Shown here piece after piece: positions 23,379 to 26,699 of a DNA stretch of 26,699 nucleotides. Source of the stretch: IMCC26256 sp037146835 (lineage in GTDB: Bacteria; Actinomycetota; Acidimicrobiia; IMCC26256); NCBI GenBank assembly GCA_037146835.1, contig JBAWWI010000022.1, positions 1 through 26,699 on the forward strand. Reading direction: 5' to 3'. A program made the position numbers and the translations under genes. Numbering within the stretch: position 1 is the stretch's first letter; each line of letters opens with the position of its first letter. The notes beneath the pieces were generated by a model. That model saw nothing but the letters and a program-made list of their open reading frames with translations. It did not search any database and was not told the DNA's origin.

Positions 23379-23689
23379 GGAATTACCACCAGAACATCGT
23401 CTCCATCAACACGAACTCCATACGTTGGTACCGGGCGCGTTGCAGGTAGAGAGGCAGGCTTGCCATCGATAAGGGAGAACATTGCACCGTGCTTTGGGCA
23501 CTCAATCGCACATGCTGCGCTATCAACCTGCCCCTCAGAGAGGGAAGCCTCCGCATGCGAGCAACGATCCCCGAGGGCATACCAATTATCCGCAACGTGA
23601 ACCACAACTAGCCGCGCTCCATCGACATCGACGCGCAGGGATGCTCCATCTGCAATCTCGCCAATTGAGGCAACTCGAATCTCAGCCAC
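23375..23689 (-). CDS. Rieske-type 2Fe-2S ferredoxin inside the suf operon
   Basis: A 104-residue protein with the Rieske ligand set Cys43-x-His45 (DRCSHAEASL) and Cys64-x2-His67 (ECPKHGAMF), separated by 18 residues. It has the short ferredoxin form seen in NirD- and BphA3-like proteins, with no membrane anchor. The GTG at 23687-23689 overlaps the sufD stop by 8 nt (GTGGCTGA) and the family begins there (AEIRVASIGEI); the longer frame to 23749 lies over sufD and is not supported. A Rieske ferredoxin between sufD and sufC is a known layout in actinobacteria. An electron-donor role in cluster assembly is plausible but not shown by sequence. Confidence 0.92.
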   Translation of the reverse strand: MAEIRVASIGEIADGASLRVDVDGARLVVVHVADNWYALGDRCSHAEASLSEGQVDSAACAIECPKHGAMFSLIDGKPASLPATRPVPTYGVRVDGDDVLVVIP

Positions 23690-24989
23690 GGTTAGCCCCC
23701 GCGTGAAGATGCCCAAGCTTGTCCTGCACTGATCGGCGCAGGGGCGCAACGAGGGCTGCTACTGGGAGTCTCTCAAATACATCCTCGAAGAACCCGAGGA
23801 CAATGAGTCTCTCTGCCTCTTCGGGCGGTACTCCACGCGTTGCAAGGTAGTAACGCTGGTCTTCGTCGATCGGTCCTACAGCAGATGCATGAGCACAGCG
23901 CACGTCATCGGCCTCAATCACAAGGTTCGGAATCGACTCTGCTCCGGCACCCTCGGTAAGAACAAGGTTTCTGTTGCTCTGTACCGCACGAGACTTCTGC
24001 GCCTCTGGTCGTATATGGACCATGCCTGAGTAAACGGAACGCGCAGTGTCTTCAACTGCTCCCTTAAACAACAGGTTGCTCGTTGTGTTCGGTGCAGCGT
24101 GATCTTGAAGGGTGCGGAAATCAAGCATCTGATCATTGTCGCCGTAGTAGACGGCGACCTGCTCCGACTCAGCACCGACGCCCTCAAGCAGCGACTCGCT
24201 TCTCAGACGCGCGTATGAGCCGCCAAGAGCTACCGCTGATGTATGTAGGACGGCATCGCGCCCGAGGTGCGCACGCTGGAGCGCAATGCTTGTGGTCTTG
24301 TCTCCGTACTCCTGAACAGATTGATAACGCACATTTGCGCCGTCACCAAGAATCAGTTCAACAACTCCGTCGACTAGATGAAGGACGTTTGGAGATCCGA
24401 AGCGCTCAAGAACCGATACTTGGCTCAACTCTTCTGCAACGACGATTGTGTGCGGGAACGAAGCGATCCCTTCTCCATCACACCAGTGGATCACGATGAT
24501 CGGCAGCTCTACAACCACGCCCGGCGGGACATGTATATACGCACCACCGGCGAGGAACGCGTCATGGAGGATCGTAAAAGCATCGGGCGATGCATCAGAG
24601 GCCAAGCCAACTCGCCCAACCGCAGTAGCGGCATCGAGCATCGCTAGGTCACCGACGACCACACCTCTCGCCTCGAGGGCAGGGTCAATCTCATGGTGGA
24701 CAACGCGACCATCACGCACAACTATGAGAGCTGATCGTGCGCCTAGCTCAGCAGCGACAGGGCCGCCGCCAGGGACAGCATCGATCCCGGGCTGGCCCAA
24801 CTCTGCGCCTGACATGGGGCGATATTTAGCGAGATCAAGATCACCGACGCGGCTGTAGCGCCAAATCTCTTCATCGGCTGTAGGCCACTCGACATCTTTA
24901 AGCGTTTCAATAGCGCTCAGACGTCGATTTCTAAGCCACTCTGGGCCGCCAAGGTCTAATGATGCTTCGGGGGTAAAGCGATTACTCAA
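23682..24989 (-). CDS. sufD: SufD, scaffold subunit of the SufBCD complex
   Basis: A 435-residue SufD of the SufB/SufD superfamily: an N-terminal helical part, a long right-handed beta-helix core (from about 140, with AYIHVPPGVVVELPIIVIHW) and a C-terminal helical domain. The conserved His of SufD is present in RCAHASAVGPIDEDQRYYL, which contributes to the SufB-SufD interface where the nascent cluster forms. It lies 18 nt after sufB and overlaps the Rieske gene. The length fits the family. It is clearly distinct from SufB, which has the longer N-terminus and the VTKRARAE-type segment. Confidence 0.95.
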   Translation of the reverse strand: MSNRFTPEASLDLGGPEWLRNRRLSAIETLKDVEWPTADEEIWRYSRVGDLDLAKYRPMSGAELGQPGIDAVPGGGPVAAELGARSALIVVRDGRVVHHEIDPALEARGVVVGDLAMLDAATAVGRVGLASDASPDAFTILHDAFLAGGAYIHVPPGVVVELPIIVIHWCDGEGIASFPHTIVVAEELSQVSVLERFGSPNVLHLVDGVVELILGDGANVRYQSVQEYGDKTTSIALQRAHLGRDAVLHTSAVALGGSYARLRSESLLEGVGAESEQVAVYYGDNDQMLDFRTLQDHAAPNTTSNLLFKGAVEDTARSVYSGMVHIRPEAQKSRAVQSNRNLVLTEGAGAESIPNLVIEADDVRCAHASAVGPIDEDQRYYLATRGVPPEEAERLIVLGFFEDVFERLPVAALVAPLRRSVQDKLGHLHAGANRG

Positions 24990-25007
24990 TATTTTTGCTG
25001 GTGGCTT

Positions 25008-26408
25008 TTAGCCGACCGAGCCCTCCATGTTGAGCTCGATGAGACGAGATAGCTCGACCGCGTACTCCATAGGGAGAGTCTTGGTAATCGGCTCTATGAA
25101 CCCGTTGACAATCATTGCAGTGGCTTGCTGCTCTGAGAGTCCGCGGCTCATTAGATAGAAGACTTGGTCGTCTCCAACCTTTGAGACAGTTGCTTCATGC
25201 CCAATGCGTGCATCCTTCTCGTCTACCTCCATGTATGGGTAGGTATCCGAGCGGGAGTCTTCATCGAGGATCAGCGCATCACAGCGCACATGACTCTTCA
25301 CTCCGTACGCTCCCTCCTCGACCTTCACCAGGCCTCGATAGGTTGTACGCCCGCCGTCTTTCGAGATTGACTTGGAGTCAATGATCGAGGTTGTCTCCGG
25401 GGCGGCGTGGGTCATCTTCGCACCAGCGTCTTGATGCTGGCCTGCGCCTGCATAGGCAACCGATAGCACCTCGCCGTGCGCCTTTGGCCCAACCAAGACA
25501 ACAGCCGGGTACTTCATTGTCAACTTCGATCCAAGGTTGCCGTCGATCCACTCAACGCGTGACTCGGTCTCAGCACGTGCACGCTTTGTAACAAGGTTGT
25601 ATACGTTCGGAGACCAGTTCTGAATTGTTGAGTAACGAATGTGAGCACCGGGCTTTGCAATCAACTCAACTACAGCAGAGTGCAGGGAGTCAGTTGAGTA
25701 GACCGGAGCCGAGCAGCCCTCAACGTAGTGAACCGATGAACCCTCATCAGCGATAATTAGCGTTCGCTCAAATTGCCCAGAGTTCTCAGCATTGATTCGG
25801 AAATACGCCTGCAACGGCATATCGACATGCACTCCAGGTGGCACATAAATAAATGAGCCACCACTCCATACCGCAGAGTTAAGAGCAGCGAACTTGTTGT
25901 CTCCAGGCGGGATAACCGTAGCGAAGTACTCGCGCAGCAACTCTGGGTACTCTCGAAGAGCGGTATCCATGTCAGTGAAGATGACACCGAGTTCTTCTAG
26001 GTCTTCGCGATTCTTGTGGTACACGACCTCGGACTCATACTGCGCAGTTACTCCGGCGAGGAACTTTCCCTCAGCCTCAGGAATTCCTAGACGCTCGTAA
26101 GTTGTCTGCATCTCTTTGGGGAGCATGTCCCACTCGGAGACTTGCTTCTCGATGGGCTTGATGTAATAGAAAATGTCGTTGAAGTCGATATCTGGCATGT
26201 TCTCGGCGAACCAAGGAAGCATCGGCTTCTTCTCGAAGCGCTCAAGGGCTGCAAGGCGAAAATTGGTCATCCACTCGGGCTCGCTCTTGTGCCACGAAAT
26301 CTCGCGCACGATGTCAGCGTTAATACCCTTCTTGGGCTTGAATACGTACTGCTCGGTATCGTGCCATCCGAGTTTGTAGCCACCAAGATCAACCTCTTCG
26401 ACTGACAT
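25008..26408 (-). CDS. sufB: SufB, Fe-S scaffold subunit of the SufBCD complex
   Basis: A 466-residue SufB. It shows NFRLAALERFEKKPMLPWF-like N-terminal sequence, the beta-helix core with SFIYVPPGVHVDMPLQAYFR, the VHYVEGCSAP segment with a conserved Cys, NLVTKRARAE, and the C-terminal RCDALILDEDSRSDTYPYME and GFIEPITKTLPMEYAVELSR. Where E. coli has Cys405 the sequence reads DSRSDTYP, as in Gram-positive SufB proteins. A GGAGG Shine-Dalgarno lies 9 nt before the ATG. It is the first gene of sufB-sufD-Rieske-sufC; about 150 bp upstream hold a candidate operator and a hairpin. Confidence 0.96.
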   Translation of the reverse strand: MSVEEVDLGGYKLGWHDTEQYVFKPKKGINADIVREISWHKSEPEWMTNFRLAALERFEKKPMLPWFAENMPDIDFNDIFYYIKPIEKQVSEWDMLPKEMQTTYERLGIPEAEGKFLAGVTAQYESEVVYHKNREDLEELGVIFTDMDTALREYPELLREYFATVIPPGDNKFAALNSAVWSGGSFIYVPPGVHVDMPLQAYFRINAENSGQFERTLIIADEGSSVHYVEGCSAPVYSTDSLHSAVVELIAKPGAHIRYSTIQNWSPNVYNLVTKRARAETESRVEWIDGNLGSKLTMKYPAVVLVGPKAHGEVLSVAYAGAGQHQDAGAKMTHAAPETTSIIDSKSISKDGGRTTYRGLVKVEEGAYGVKSHVRCDALILDEDSRSDTYPYMEVDEKDARIGHEATVSKVGDDQVFYLMSRGLSEQQATAMIVNGFIEPITKTLPMEYAVELSRLIELNMEGSVG

Positions 26409-26447
26409 CTGGCGCCACCTCCGCTCTGCTCAGGAGAACCCCCAATA

Positions 26448-26461
26448 GCCCCTCATGGGGC
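26448..26461 (-). promoter_or_regulatory. short GC hairpin in the sufB leader
   Basis: GCCCCTCATGGGGC is a perfect 5-bp stem with a 4-nt loop, 40 nt before the sufB start. No T-run follows it on either strand, so it is not a standard terminator. If the promoter lies near 26471-26495 it would be within the leader of the sufB mRNA. The role is unknown, and it could be chance. Confidence 0.3.
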
Positions 26462-26470
26462 GTTGCGGGT

Positions 26471-26489
26471 ATTTCCACTACGCAGATAG
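26471..26489. promoter_or_regulatory. candidate operator upstream of sufB
   Basis: ATTTCCACTACGCAGATAG matches 18233-18251, in front of the other suf operon, at 17 of 19 positions. Here the dyad is longer: ACTA-N6-TAGT at 26477-26490, with further weak symmetry outside. On the sufB strand TACTAT (26485-26490) overlaps it and could be a -10 box. Relative to gene direction the motif is inverted compared with the sufC copy. Confidence 0.5.
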
Positions 26490-26561
26490 TAACAATTGCC
26501 AGAGCCCGCGGCCACACTGAGCCGACCGATCCCCACCTGCGGAACTTCTATCTACGCCTCG

Positions 26562-26699
26562 CTATGGCTTGAGGGCCGGTTTGAGGGCTGGCTTGAGGGC
26601 TGAGCCCGCGGCCTTCTTCTTCGTAGTTGAGGTCGTAGTTGGGCCAGTAGGTGAGGTAGACGGAGCCGACTTGGGCGCAGCCTGGGGCACGCCTGCAGC
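26562..26699 (-). CDS. C-terminal tail of a Thr/Pro/Ala/Lys-rich protein (cut by window edge)
   Basis: The last 45 codons of a frame that runs off the right edge. It reads AAGVPQAAPKSAPSTSPTGP, then TTTSTTKKKAAGS and three ALKP repeats before a TAG. Such low-complexity tails are usual at the ends of actinobacterial cell-envelope or nucleic-acid-binding proteins, but the functional domain is outside the window and I cannot name it. It is upstream of sufB on the same strand with a 150-bp gap, which holds the suf motif, so it is probably a separate transcript. Confidence 0.5.
   Translation of the reverse strand, partial: AAGVPQAAPKSAPSTSPTGPTTTSTTKKKAAGSALKPALKPALKP
26565..26600. repeat. three 12-bp tandem repeats encoding ALKP
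   Basis: On the minus strand three consecutive units GCCCTCAA(G/A)CC(A/G) encode Ala-Leu-Lys-Pro, ending directly at the stop codon of the edge gene. Units differ only at third codon positions (AAG/AAA, CCA/CCG), which suggests the amino-acid repeat is kept. Confidence 0.8.

Noticed and set aside
26448..26461. the GCCCC/GGGGC hairpin as terminator of the edge gene
   Set aside because: No T-run, and it lies beyond the likely sufB promoter; kept only as a low-confidence leader element.

Overview
This 26.7 kb window looks like a chromosomal segment of an actinomycete-type bacterium of moderate GC (mid-50s % by eye). Evidence: the Suf system is Gram-positive type (SufU scaffold, SufB without the E. 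coli-style Cys405, a Rieske ferredoxin inside the operon); there is an L,D-transpeptidase with Thr/Ser/Pro-rich tails; a paired acyl-CoA dehydrogenase set resembles the alpha2beta2 enzymes of actinobacteria; there are many 4-nt ATGA gene overlaps and GTG starts. I lean towards the class Acidimicrobiia, but this is inference from gene style, not a phylogeny. No rRNA, tRNA, CRISPR array, transposase or phage gene was seen; the window reads as core metabolism plus a cell-surface polysaccharide locus.

Layout. (1) 1-7559, minus strand, one tightly packed apparent operon transcribed right to left: a 31-residue membrane peptide, dihydrolipoamide dehydrogenase (lpdA), an E2 acyltransferase, a LipB-LipA fusion that makes and places the lipoyl group, an unrecognised multi-TM protein, the permease and ATPase of a Wzm/Wzt polysaccharide ABC exporter, and the start of a glycosyltransferase cut by the window edge. 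Most junctions overlap or abut. (2) 7692-13412, plus strand: a MOP-superfamily flippase, three consecutive GT4 glycosyltransferases and a GDP-sugar reductase/epimerase, so a second glycan set that diverges from the first operon. (3) 13387-17475, minus strand: two acyl-CoA dehydrogenases, two unrecognised small proteins and an alpha/beta-hydrolase-fold protein whose nucleophile Ser is replaced by Gly. (4) 17592-20809, plus strand: a metallo-beta-lactamase-fold hydrolase, then sufC-sufS-sufU. (5) 20810-22526: repeat-rich spacer, a 59-residue protein with a strong ribosome binding site, and an L,D-transpeptidase whose N-terminal membrane helix has no ordinary start codon. (6) 22578-26408, minus strand: sufB-sufD-Rieske-sufC. 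(7) 26562-26699: the C-terminal tail of a low-complexity protein.

How they work together. The Suf genes would supply the Fe-S clusters that LipA needs, and LipB-LipA would lipoylate the E2 encoded beside it, with LpdA as E3. The most interesting points are the single-chain LipB-LipA, the two different sufC genes split over two operons that share a 19-bp motif in their upstream regions, the four-fold 15-bp repeat that carries both the stop of wzt and repeated start codons of the next gene, and the odd 5' end of the L,D-transpeptidase gene.
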